From: Thermodesulfovibrio thiophilus DSM 17215 | GTDB lineage: Bacteria; Nitrospirota; Thermodesulfovibrionia; Thermodesulfovibrionales; Thermodesulfovibrionaceae | DNA: 64,000 nt | Assembly: GCF_000423865.1 (NCBI RefSeq) | Contig: NZ_AUIU01000012.1 | Coordinates: 186,001 to 250,000 of the forward strand | Reading direction: 5' to 3' | Shown: positions 1 to 8,101 of the stretch, in pieces | How the letters are laid out: every line of letters starts with the position of its first letter | Position numbering within the stretch: position 1 is the first letter of the stretch | Translations under genes and position numbers: made by a program | The notes under the pieces: generated by a model | Databases searched by the model: none | Seen by the model: the letters and a program-made list of their open reading frames with translations, nothing else | Told to the model about the DNA's origin: nothing

Positions 1-2142
1 GGAGCTGTAAAAAATAGAATTTCTATTAAACTTGGAGAAGTTATTTCCAGAGAAAAAATTTCTGAAGATATAAAATCTATCTATAAAATGGATTATTTTG
101 AAGATGTAAAAGTTGATATTGAACCTTTTGAAGGTGGAGTAAAAGTAATCTATACAGTTAAAGAAAAACCAACAATTGTTAAAGTAAGTTTCGAAGGTAA
201 TAAAGAATATAATGAAGATAAACTCAAGGAAATTGTAACCATTACTGCCGGTGCAATTGCAGATGTAACTCTTATTAATGACAATGCTTTAAAACTTAAA
301 GCCTTTTATGAATCAGAGGGCTATTATTTTGCTAAAATTGTTCCCGTATTAAAGCGAAAAAATGATGAAGAAGTTGAGCTAACTTATGTGATAGAAGAAA
401 ATAACAGAGTTAAAATAAAAGCAATAAAATTTGTAGGTAATAAAGCCCTATCCGCAAGTAAAATTAAAAAAGCCATGTCAACATCTGAAAGAAAATTTTA
501 CTCTTTCATAACAGGAAGTGGCTTTTATAAAAAATATGAAATGCTGCAGGATTTAGAAAAAATAAAAAATCTTTACTATGACAATGGATTTCTCAAGGTT
601 TCTGTTGGAGAACCAAAAATTGAATTTTCTGAGGATAAAAAGTGGATGACATTAACAATTCCAATTTCTGAGGGACCTCAATATAAAGTATCTTCAGTAA
701 AAATTACTGGATACAAAGATCAGAAAGAAGAGGCAGAACTTAAAAAACTTATCAAGCTTAAACCGGGTGAAATTTTTAGCAAATCAACAATGCGTAAGGA
801 TATTGAATCCATAACATCATTTTATTCAGATAAAGGCCATGCACTTGTATCAGTATCTCCAGATATTATGCCAAATGAAGAAAAATTAACAGCAAATGTA
901 ATTTATAATATCCAGCCAGGTAATAAATTCACAATTGGAAGAATAAATATCTCAGGAAATACAAAAACAGTTGATAAAGTAATAAGAAGAGAAGTCAGAG
1001 TCGATGAAGGGGAAGAATACTCTGCTTCAAAAATACAGAAAAGCAAAAAAAGACTTGAAGACCTTCAATATTTTGAAACAGTTGACATAAACCAGAAACC
1101 TGATCCTGATAAAAAAATAGTTGACTTGGATGTGAATGTTAAAGAAAAGGAAACAGGATTTTTAACATTAGGAGGTGGATACAGCTCTATTGATAATGTT
1201 ATTGGAATGGCTGATATAACACAGACAAATTTATTCGGAAAAGGTTATATTTTAACCTTAAGAGGAGAGCTCGGTGGACAGAGCAATTACTCTACTCTAA
1301 TTTTTAGAGATCCCTGGTTTCTGGACAAACCTCTTCTTTTTGGTGTAAGTGCTTACAGAGACAACAGAGAATATGAAAACTATACAAGAAATGCATTAGG
1401 ACTTGCTATTACATTCGGCAAGAGATATGGAGAAGACTGGTCTACATCAATAACTTATGATATTGAAAGATCCCATGTTACAGATATTGATGACGATGCT
1501 GATTCAATAATAGAAGACATGGAAGGAAACCTTATTACAAGTTCGATTACTTTTGACGTTACAAATGATACAAGAGACAGTATAATTGATACTACAACAG
1601 GTAGAAAACATTCGCTAAGTGTAACAATGGCAGGACTTGGAGGAAATACAGCTTTCTGGAAGAGTCTGCTAGATTTTGGTTGGTATTTACCGGTCTTTGA
1701 GGAGTCAACTCTGCATTTAAGAGGAAGATTGGGAATGTCTGCAATGATGTTCGATAAAAAATATCCACTTTATCAGAGATTCTACGTTGGTGGACCTGAT
1801 ACAATAAGAGGACTGGATTATGGTGAGGCTGGGCCAAAAGACAGCGATGATGACCCTATTGGAGCAAAAAAAATGATGGTATTTAATGTTGAATACCTTT
1901 TTCCACTGGTAAGCGAGATGAAACTTAAAGGACTTGTATTTGTTGATACTGGTAAAGGATGGAATAACGGAATATTGAAACTTGGAGAGTCAGAAGATGC
2001 TGATATAAAATATACATCTGGAGTAGGTATCAGATGGATTTCTCCATTTGGTCCAGTTAAAATAGACTATGGAGTAAATCTTAATAAAAAGAAAGGAGAA
2101 TCCGGATCCAAAATTGAATTCGGATTTGGTTCATTTTTCTAA
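1..2142 (+). CDS. bamA: BamA outer-membrane assembly factor (5' partial)
   Basis: Omp85-family protein that inserts beta-barrel proteins into the outer membrane. The reading frame is open from base 1, so the N-terminus (signal peptide and first POTRA) lies outside; 713 residues are visible. The first ~380 residues form successive POTRA repeats (recurring 'I..I.f.GN' and 'G...' strands), and from ~400 to the end a 16-strand-type barrel rich in aromatic/Gly alternation. The barrel carries a VRGF-like motif (IRGL, near visible residue 604) and ends in an aromatic residue, the usual BAM recognition signal. Followed 26 bp later by skp and the lipid A genes, the classical bamA-skp-lpxD-fabZ-lpxA order, so an outer-membrane biogenesis operon. 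Confidence 0.96.
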   Translation, partial: GAVKNRISIKLGEVISREKISEDIKSIYKMDYFEDVKVDIEPFEGGVKVIYTVKEKPTIVKVSFEGNKEYNEDKLKEIVTITAGAIADVTLINDNALKLKAFYESEGYYFAKIVPVLKRKNDEEVELTYVIEENNRVKIKAIKFVGNKALSASKIKKAMSTSERKFYSFITGSGFYKKYEMLQDLEKIKNLYYDNGFLKVSVGEPKIEFSEDKKWMTLTIPISEGPQYKVSSVKITGYKDQKEEAELKKLIKLKPGEIFSKSTMRKDIESITSFYSDKGHALVSVSPDIMPNEEKLTANVIYNIQPGNKFTIGRINISGNTKTVDKVIRREVRVDEGEEYSASKIQKSKKRLEDLQYFETVDINQKPDPDKKIVDLDVNVKEKETGFLTLGGGYSSIDNVIGMADITQTNLFGKGYILTLRGELGGQSNYSTLIFRDPWFLDKPLLFGVSAYRDNREYENYTRNALGLAITFGKRYGEDWSTSITYDIERSHVTDIDDDADSIIEDMEGNLITSSITFDVTNDTRDSIIDTTTGRKHSLSVTMAGLGGNTAFWKSLLDFGWYLPVFEESTLHLRGRLGMSAMMFDKKYPLYQRFYVGGPDTIRGLDYGEAGPKDSDDDPIGAKKMMVFNVEYLFPLVSEMKLKGLVFVDTGKGWNNGILKLGESEDADIKYTSGVGIRWISPFGPVKIDYGVNLNKKKGESGSKIEFGFGSFF

Positions 2143-2168
2143 AACTTTAATAAAATCAGGAGGAACAA

Positions 2169-2705
2169 ATGAAAATCATTGTATCTGTCGTATGTGCTTT
2201 AATTTTTGTCATGTCTTATGTTTCACTTACTCATGCTGAGGTAAAAATAGGAGTTGTTGACTTGTACAAGATTTTAAATGAATCTGAAGAAGGCAAAAAA
2301 GCTGTAAATGATCTTCAAGTAATGCTGGAGCAAAAACAAAAAGCTCTTTCTGATAAGCAAAATAAAATCCAGTCCCTTAAAGAGGAGCTTGAGAAGAAAC
2401 GAGCAGTTCTCAGCGAGGATATTAGAAAATCAAAAGAAGAAGAGATTGAACGTCTAAGCAGAGACTTTCAGAGAACAGCAACAGATTATCAGGTAGAACT
2501 TCAGAAAAAACAAAATGAAATTACTCAGAGCATGCTTAAAGAAATAAGACAGCTAATTAATGAATTTGCTCAGAAAGAGGGTTATAATCTAATCATTGAA
2601 AAAGCTGAACAGATAATTCTCTATACGACTCCAGAAGTTGAGATTACAGACAAAATTATCGCTATTTTTAATCAGAAAACTCAGCAACCGAAAGGTAAAA
2701 AATGA
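2169..2705 (+). CDS. skp: Skp/OmpH periplasmic chaperone
   Basis: 178-residue periplasmic chaperone that keeps unfolded outer-membrane proteins soluble before BamA receives them. Residues 1-23 are a signal peptide (hydrophobic core [15 protein letters not shown], cleavage after THA). The rest is the OmpH pattern: short beta strand '[18 protein letters not shown]', then a long charged coiled coil (about residues 50-130) and a C-terminal '[11 protein letters not shown]' strand. A strong Shine-Dalgarno (AGGAGG) precedes the ATG. The stop overlaps the lpxD start as ATGA, indicating translational coupling. Confidence 0.93.
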   Translation: MKIIVSVVCALIFVMSYVSLTHAEVKIGVVDLYKILNESEEGKKAVNDLQVMLEQKQKALSDKQNKIQSLKEELEKKRAVLSEDIRKSKEEEIERLSRDFQRTATDYQVELQKKQNEITQSMLKEIRQLINEFAQKEGYNLIIEKAEQIILYTTPEVEITDKIIAIFNQKTQQPKGKK

Positions 2706-3724
2706 AACTTTCTGAGATAGCCAGAATTCTCAATGGAAAACTTGAAGGAAACACAGACATTGAGATCTCAGGTGCAAAGGGAGCTCAGGATTCTCAAGAA
2801 GGTGATATTACTTACATAACAGGTTCAAAATATATTGAAGTTGCTAAAAAATCAAAAGCATCAGCTTTTATAGCAAAAGAAAAAATAAAAGAACTGGACA
2901 AACCGCAAATAATCGTTGAAAATCCTCAACTTTCTTTTGCTAAAGTTCTTGAACTCTTTTATGTAAAACCACATCCATACAAGGGAATCAGTGAAAAAGC
3001 ATTGCTGGCTTCAACAGCAAAAATTGGGGAAAATGTCACTATTTATCCATTTGTTTATATTGATGACGATGCGATAATACAGGATAATACTGTAATTTAT
3101 CCTTTTAGTTTTATTGGGAAAGGAAGTTTTATAGGTTCAAACTGCATGATTTATTCAGATGTAACAATAAGAGAAGGAGTAAAAATCGGAAACAGGGTAA
3201 CAATTCATGCTGGAAGTGTTATTGGCTCGGATGGATTTGGATATATTTTTCATGAAGGTAAACATGTTAAGATTCCTCAAATAGGAGGAGTTATTATTGA
3301 GGATGATGTGGAGATAGGTGCATGTGTAACAATAGACAGAGCAACTACTGGAAATACAATTATAGGTAAGGGCACAAAAATTGATAATCTCGTTCAAATT
3401 GCACATAATGTAAAAATTGGACAGAATGTGATAATTGTATCACAGGTTGGTATTGCTGGAAGTTCTTCAGTTGGAGATGGATGTATTCTTACTGGACAGG
3501 TGGGCATTTCAGACCATGTAGAAATTGAGGCGGAAACAATCATTACAGCTCAATCAGGAGTTATGCCAGGCAAGGTTCCTAGAGGTATTTTTTCTGGTTC
3601 TCCCATAATGCCTCATAGAGAATGGCTTCGAGCAAATGCAATTTTTCAGAAACTTCCTGAGCTTTATAAAAAAATAAAAGAACTTGAAGAAAAAGTAAAA
3701 AAACTGGAGGATAGAAATGATTGA
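2702..3724 (+). CDS. lpxD: UDP-3-O-acylglucosamine N-acyltransferase LpxD
   Basis: Third step of lipid A synthesis: N-acylation of UDP-3-O-acyl-glucosamine from acyl-ACP, in the cytoplasm. 340 residues, the family length. Residues 1-95 are the uridine-binding N-terminal domain; from ~100 come many hexapeptide repeats forming a left-handed beta helix; the catalytic His lies in 'QIAHNVKIG' near residue 237; the C-terminal helix is charged ([13 protein letters not shown]). The ATG overlaps the skp stop, and the 3' end overlaps fabZ by 8 bp. Confidence 0.96.
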   Translation: MKLSEIARILNGKLEGNTDIEISGAKGAQDSQEGDITYITGSKYIEVAKKSKASAFIAKEKIKELDKPQIIVENPQLSFAKVLELFYVKPHPYKGISEKALLASTAKIGENVTIYPFVYIDDDAIIQDNTVIYPFSFIGKGSFIGSNCMIYSDVTIREGVKIGNRVTIHAGSVIGSDGFGYIFHEGKHVKIPQIGGVIIEDDVEIGACVTIDRATTGNTIIGKGTKIDNLVQIAHNVKIGQNVIIVSQVGIAGSSSVGDGCILTGQVGISDHVEIEAETIITAQSGVMPGKVPRGIFSGSPIMPHREWLRANAIFQKLPELYKKIKELEEKVKKLEDRND

Positions 3725-4139
3725 TATTAAAGAAATAATGAATATTCTTCCTCATAGATATCCATTTCTTTTAGTTGACAGAGTTTTAGAGCTAATTCCT
3801 GATAAAAAAGCAGTAGGCATAAAAAATGTTACCATGAATGAACCATTTTTTCAGGGGCACTTTCCAGGAAATCCTGTTATGCCAGGAGTTTTAATTATTG
3901 AAGCAATGGCTCAGGTAGCTGGAATTTTAGCCTTTAAATCAGGAATTGAGGGAACAGGAGTTTTATTTTTAAGCATCGAAAAGGTTAAATTTCGCAAACC
4001 AATTACCCCAGGGGACCAGATCAGATTTGAAGTTAATGTTATGCACAGACGTGGTGGAGTATGGAAGTTTTCAGGAACAGCAAAAGTTAATGATACCTTA
4101 ACAACAGAAGCTGAATTCACAGCAATGGTTACACAGTGA
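3717..4139 (+). CDS. fabZ: 3-hydroxyacyl-ACP dehydratase FabZ
   Basis: Hotdog-fold dehydratase of fatty acid elongation, converting 3-hydroxyacyl-ACP to trans-2-enoyl-ACP. 140 residues. The catalytic His is in '[12 protein letters not shown]' and the catalytic Glu in 'IIEAMAQ', both diagnostic; the N-terminal '[13 protein letters not shown]' is also conserved. It overlaps lpxD and sits between lpxD and lpxA, balancing use of 3-hydroxyacyl-ACP between phospholipid and lipid A synthesis. Confidence 0.97.
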   Translation: MIDIKEIMNILPHRYPFLLVDRVLELIPDKKAVGIKNVTMNEPFFQGHFPGNPVMPGVLIIEAMAQVAGILAFKSGIEGTGVLFLSIEKVKFRKPITPGDQIRFEVNVMHRRGGVWKFSGTAKVNDTLTTEAEFTAMVTQ

Positions 4140-4150
4140 GGTAAGATTTA

Positions 4151-4927
4151 ATGAAAAACATACACAAAACTGCAATTATCAGCCCAAAAGCAGAACTTGA
4201 TGAGAATATAATGATCGGTCCTTACTGCATAATAGGAGATCATGTCAAAATAAGCAAAGGAACAGAACTTGTAAGTCACATTCAGATTGAAGGTAAAACA
4301 GAAATAGGACAGAACTGTAAAATATTCCCATTCACTATAATTGGCTTTCCACCGCAGGATACAAAATACAACGGAGAACCCACAGGAGTCAAAATTGGCA
4401 ACAACAATATCATCAGAGAATATACTACAATCCACAGGGCTTCTGTTTCAGGTGAGGGTTGGACTGTGGTTGGAGACAATAATTTTATAATGGCTTATGT
4501 TCATATCGCCCATGACTGCAATATAGGTAATTCAGTAATTATAGCAAATCTCGCAACACTGGCAGGGCATGTTTTAGTTGAAGACTGTGTGTTTATTGGT
4601 GGATTAGTAGCTGTGCATCAATTTACAAGAATAGGTGCATATGCTATGATAGGAGGATTCAGTGGAATAGGACAGGATATTCCTCCTTTTACAATGGCTT
4701 CAGGTCCAAGAGCAAAACTCTATGGACTTAACTCTGTAGGACTCAAAAGAAGAGGATTCAGCGATGAAACAATCAATATTCTTAAAAAGGCTTATAAAAT
4801 ACTTTTCAGGGATAAACTAACTTTGAAAGAAGCAATTAATAAAATCAAAAAGACTCTCCCTCCCATTCCAGAAATTAAACATTTATTAGATTTTATAGAG
4901 GTGAATAAAAGAGGAATATGCAGATAG
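4151..4927 (+). CDS. lpxA: UDP-N-acetylglucosamine acyltransferase LpxA
   Basis: First lipid A enzyme, O-acylating UDP-GlcNAc from 3-hydroxyacyl-ACP. 258 residues. The N-terminal ~185 residues are hexapeptide repeats (left-handed beta helix); the catalytic His is in 'YVHIAHDCNIGN' (about residue 122); the C-terminal helical domain contains the usual 'GLNSVGLKRRGFS' segment. The gene follows fabZ after 11 bp and overlaps lpxI by 10 bp. Confidence 0.97.
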   Translation: MKNIHKTAIISPKAELDENIMIGPYCIIGDHVKISKGTELVSHIQIEGKTEIGQNCKIFPFTIIGFPPQDTKYNGEPTGVKIGNNNIIREYTTIHRASVSGEGWTVVGDNNFIMAYVHIAHDCNIGNSVIIANLATLAGHVLVEDCVFIGGLVAVHQFTRIGAYAMIGGFSGIGQDIPPFTMASGPRAKLYGLNSVGLKRRGFSDETINILKKAYKILFRDKLTLKEAINKIKKTLPPIPEIKHLLDFIEVNKRGICR

Positions 4928-5718
4928 GAGTCATTGCCGGTTCCGGCATTATTCCTCTTATAATTAGCAATGCACTTAAAAAAAAAGGTTACACAGTTGT
5001 TGTGCTTGCGTTAAAGGAACTCGCCAATGAAGAGCTCACAAGATACAGTGATATAATTCAATGGATCAATATCGGCAAAGCCGGAAAAATTATAGATTTT
5101 TTAAAAACTAACAATATAAAAAACGTAATTCTCACAGGCAAAGTACCCAAGAAGATGATTTTTGAAAGAGAAAAAATCAAACCTGATATCAGAGCACTAA
5201 AAATTATTTTTTCAGCCAAACTCAGAGGAGATAATGAGTTACTTAAAATTGTTGAGAGAGAACTTTTAAAGGAAGGAATAAAAATTGTTGATATGTCTGA
5301 ATTCTGCCCTGAGCTTCTAACTCCGCATGGCATTCTAACACAAAAAAAACCTGCTAAAGATGAATGGAAAGATATAGAATATGGATTTAAAATAGCAAAA
5401 AAAATCGGACAGCTTGATATCGGACAGACTGTGGTGGTCAAGGAAAGATCCGTGATTGCTGTAGAGGGAATAGAAGGAACAGATGAAACAATTTTAAGAG
5501 CTGGAAGATTTGTAAAAAACACTGTTGTGGTAAAGGTCAGCAAACCTCAACAGAGTTTAAGACTTGACCCTCCTGCTGCTGGAATGGATACAATAATAAA
5601 TATGGGAAAGGCAACTGCTAAAATTTTAGCGCTAGAAGCTGGAAAAACCATTCTGATAGATAAAGAAAAAGTTATTGAAAAAGCTAATGAAATGAATATA
5701 AGTGTGGTGGGTCTATAA
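4918..5718 (+). CDS. lpxI: UDP-2,3-diacylglucosamine pyrophosphatase LpxI
   Basis: LpxI-type (DUF1009) hydrolase that makes 2,3-diacylglucosamine-1-phosphate, replacing the unrelated LpxH of enterobacteria. 266 residues with N-terminal 'IGVIAGSGIIPLI', a middle 'ILTGKVPKKM' segment, 'LTPHGILT', and the C-terminal acidic signature 'LRLDPPAAGMDTI' typical of LpxI. Overlap with lpxA and operon position support the role. Confidence 0.93.
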   Translation: MQIGVIAGSGIIPLIISNALKKKGYTVVVLALKELANEELTRYSDIIQWINIGKAGKIIDFLKTNNIKNVILTGKVPKKMIFEREKIKPDIRALKIIFSAKLRGDNELLKIVERELLKEGIKIVDMSEFCPELLTPHGILTQKKPAKDEWKDIEYGFKIAKKIGQLDIGQTVVVKERSVIAVEGIEGTDETILRAGRFVKNTVVVKVSKPQQSLRLDPPAAGMDTIINMGKATAKILALEAGKTILIDKEKVIEKANEMNISVVGL

Positions 5719-5723
5719 AAACT

Positions 5724-6713
5724 GTGAATCTTTTTACCTGTATAAATGATGCTTTAAAGACAGTTCATAAAAACTATCAGTTACTGTTTATTCATTTCTT
5801 ATTTTTATTTTTCACATTCTTTGGTTTGTTTTTAATACTGAGCATTCCCCTTGGAATTCTTTTTGTAGTATTCGGGATTGATATGACAGATATCCTGAAA
5901 GGTAGTTTTATTGAAATATTTTTATCTTCTATAAATCTCATAAAAAAGTTTTTAATTTTTGCCATTATTTTCATGTTTTGCCTTTTTGTTTATGTTATAT
6001 TTATCATCAGTTTATGGATTTATATTTTTTCGGGTACAATTGGCATAATGTGTCAATATTTACAAAAAGGAATCATATTTAATTTCAAGGATTTCAATAA
6101 ATATGGTAAAAAATTCTTCTGGAAGGTTGCCTTTTTCGCTTTGTTCTCTGCTTTGGTATTTATTCTTTTAACTGTTTTATTTGGATTTATAAGCGAAATA
6201 AGTTCAAAAATAGTAATGTTTTTGAATCATTACAGCCACGCTATCTCAGTATTTTTCAGTGTTTTTATTTATTTATGCATTCTGTTAGCAGGTATCACCA
6301 CATTCATTCTATGGATTACCTATACACTTTTTGGATTTTATGGCTTGTTTATAAAAAATTTTACAGTGAAGGACTCTATCAAAGAAAATTTGAAATTTAT
6401 TATTACCTATCCTCAATGTATTGGAAAAGCAACATTGCTGTTTATAATCTATATTTTAACTGGTGGTATTATTCTGTCATTCAGCTCATTACTGGCAATA
6501 ATTCCCAATATAGGAACTTTTCTGGTGGCGGTTTATCAATTTATCATTCAACTGGCTCATGTTTATATCAGTATGGTTGTATTTGCGGCTTTTCTGTCCT
6601 ATTACATCAGGCAGGTTGCTTTTTCTGTAGAAGCTTCTCAGCAAGAACCAGTTCTTTCTTCTGAAGACAATCAACAACAACTTCAAAACCCTCCTCCTTC
6701 AGAACTCTCTTAA
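5724..6713 (+). CDS. Multi-spanning membrane protein, unknown function
   Basis: 329 residues with about six hydrophobic segments (near residues 20-50, 73-110, 135-160, 172-215, 235-260, 268-292), the general look of DUF975/YciC-like integral membrane proteins, but I do not recognise the family securely. Short Gln/Pro/Ser-rich tail. The likely start is the GTG at 5724, six bases after the lpxI stop, so it is probably the last gene of the lipid A operon. Its 3' end overlaps the convergent gene at 6607 by 107 bp. Confidence 0.75.
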   Translation: MNLFTCINDALKTVHKNYQLLFIHFLFLFFTFFGLFLILSIPLGILFVVFGIDMTDILKGSFIEIFLSSINLIKKFLIFAIIFMFCLFVYVIFIISLWIYIFSGTIGIMCQYLQKGIIFNFKDFNKYGKKFFWKVAFFALFSALVFILLTVLFGFISEISSKIVMFLNHYSHAISVFFSVFIYLCILLAGITTFILWITYTLFGFYGLFIKNFTVKDSIKENLKFIITYPQCIGKATLLFIIYILTGGIILSFSSLLAIIPNIGTFLVAVYQFIIQLAHVYISMVVFAAFLSYYIRQVAFSVEASQQEPVLSSEDNQQQLQNPPPSELS

Positions 6714-7353
6714 TATTTTCCTGAAAAATTTCAATATTAAACTCACCAAACAATTCCTTTATTCCTGCTATATTGTTAAGGTCTTCTGAATTGCATAAAA
6801 AAACTTTGCTCAACAATTCTCTGTCTACAGTGAGAGGAATGGTACCCTGTTGTAAGAAACCATCAGTCCATCTTTTTTGAGCTGAGCCTATAATTTTTAT
6901 ATTTTTAAAACATATTTCTCCAAAAGATGAGCGAGCAAAACAAACAGAACTTCTATTGAAATTTCTTTTCTCTCTGATAATCTCTACATCAATACCTGTT
7001 AAATAAAAAGCTTTTGCAAATATACGGCTTAAGATTTCATAAGCTTGAAAGAGATTTCCTCTGAATCTTTCTTCTCTTCTACAGGAAAAACTATAAGTCA
7101 CATCCTCATTGTGTAAAATCCCCTTGCCTCCTGTAGGTCTTCTTATAACCGGAATATCATGAAGAATGCAAAAATTCTGATTGATTTCTTCCAGATTCTG
7201 AAACTCTCCAATTGTTATTGCCCGTTTATTCCATCCATAAAATCTGAAAGTCGGTAAAAGCTCGCCTTTGCGCACAAAAATACTTATTGCTTCATCAATA
7301 GCCATGTTTAGACGTGGGTCATAGTTCTCAAACTCAATAAACCGAATAAGCAT
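6607..7353 (-). CDS. Lipoate--protein ligase A / octanoyltransferase (LipM/LplA-like)
   Basis: BPL/LPL catalytic-domain protein that moves lipoate or octanoate to E2/GcvH lysines. 248 residues. N-terminal 'NMAIDEAI' and 'RFYGWNKRAITIG', then the diagnostic 'RRPTGGKGILHNEDVTYSF' (ligand-binding RRxxGGxxxxH) and 'IIGSAQKR' (lysine loop). It lacks the extra C-terminal domain of E. coli LplA, so LipM-like octanoyltransferase is as likely as ligase. It ends the three-gene - strand operon starting at 7969. The last ~35 codons are antisense to the end of the membrane protein gene. Confidence 0.88.
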   Translation of the reverse strand: MLIRFIEFENYDPRLNMAIDEAISIFVRKGELLPTFRFYGWNKRAITIGEFQNLEEINQNFCILHDIPVIRRPTGGKGILHNEDVTYSFSCRREERFRGNLFQAYEILSRIFAKAFYLTGIDVEIIREKRNFNRSSVCFARSSFGEICFKNIKIIGSAQKRWTDGFLQQGTIPLTVDRELLSKVFLCNSEDLNNIAGIKELFGEFNIEIFQENIKRVLKEEGFEVVVDCLQKKELVLAEKLLQKKQPA

Positions 7354-7368
7354 TAATCTTTTAAATTC

Positions 7369-7560
7369 TTATTTGTCCTCTTGAAGAATAATTTTATGAT
7401 TCAGTAAGGACATTTCTTTGATTTTGCCTTTAAAAACCTTCTGCTCTCCAAATATGTTTCTGAGATATATCTCTTCTCCTTCAGGCCGAATTATATCAAC
7501 AGATTCCAGATAAATCTCTTCTTCACCGTTTTTGATAATATATGCATTTGCTTCACACAT
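7369..7560 (-). CDS. CooT-family small protein
   Basis: 63-residue protein starting 'MCEANAY', the hallmark of the CooT family (small dimeric proteins; the Rhodospirillum member binds nickel and supports CO dehydrogenase maturation). The Cys at position 2 is the metal ligand in the studied member. The rest is a compact beta fold (EEEIYLESVDII, GEEIYLRNIFGE). It overlaps the DUF3842 gene by 8 bp. No CODH gene is visible here, so the nickel role is only family knowledge. Confidence 0.75.
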   Translation of the reverse strand: MCEANAYIIKNGEEEIYLESVDIIRPEGEEIYLRNIFGEQKVFKGKIKEMSLLNHKIILQEDK

Positions 7561-7969
7561 TGAACTCCTCCTTTATATGAAGGATCAGTTTTTCCACAAG
7601 ATGTGGAAGAGGTTCTTTAATACAACCTATAACATCGATTCCTTCCTGATTAACAGGTAATAAAATTTTTCGTGCAGGACTGCTTCCTACTGCCTCTGCC
7701 ATTTTTGAAGTCAACTCTCCAATCATTCCATTAGCCACAAGAATACTCAAAGAACCTATAATCAGGTCAACTCTCTGAACATTCCATACAATTGCATTCG
7801 GTCCGGAAGCCCCTTTATTTGCCTTACATTTCATCATATTGGCTGTAGCTGCAGCGTTAGTTCCAAGTGCTAGAATTTCTATCTTATCGCCAAAAGCTTC
7901 TCTTAAAGATTTTATAATATAACTACCTATCCCTCCACCCTGACCATCAATTACCGCGACTTTTAACAT
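7553..7969 (-). CDS. DUF3842 family protein
   Basis: 138-residue protein that begins with a nucleotide-binding-like glycine loop 'VAVIDGQGGGIGSYI', then 'LGTNAAATANMMKCKANKGASGPNAI' and 'LVANGMIGELT'; this matches the DUF3842 family, whose function is unknown. First gene of the - strand operon. Its upstream region has a good sigma-70 promoter that would start the mRNA at or one base before the ATG, and no Shine-Dalgarno is seen. Confidence 0.8.
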   Translation of the reverse strand: MLKVAVIDGQGGGIGSYIIKSLREAFGDKIEILALGTNAAATANMMKCKANKGASGPNAIVWNVQRVDLIIGSLSILVANGMIGELTSKMAEAVGSSPARKILLPVNQEGIDVIGCIKEPLPHLVEKLILHIKEEFNV

Positions 7970-7976
7970 ATTGATA

Positions 7977-8006
7977 ATACTACAAACTTCAGAAAATAAA
8001 TGTCAA
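7977..8006 (-). promoter_or_regulatory. Promoter of the DUF3842-CooT-LplA operon
   Basis: On the - strand TTGACA (8006-8001), an 18-bp spacer and TAGTAT (7982-7977). The predicted +1 falls at about 7970, next to the ATG at 7969, so the transcript would be leaderless. Confidence 0.55.
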
Positions 8007-8049
8007 ACTTATGAAGGTCTCACCAAACAATTCCAGCTTTAATTTGCGG

Positions 8050-8078
8050 TTGTCATGAATAAAAATTTTTGATATACT
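8050..8078 (+). promoter_or_regulatory. Promoter of ppsA
   Basis: TTGTCA at 8050-8055, a 17-bp spacer and TATACT at 8073-8078, followed by a normal leader with the ribosome site GGAGG at 8092-8096 before the ATG at 8102. Confidence 0.65.
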
Positions 8079-8101
8079 TATAAAAAAGATTGGAGGTAAA
8101 A

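Noticed and set aside
5058-5543. 161-codon - strand frame opposite lpxI
   Set aside because: Ser/Phe/Ile-rich antisense shadow with no recognisable domain; lpxI on the other strand is certain.
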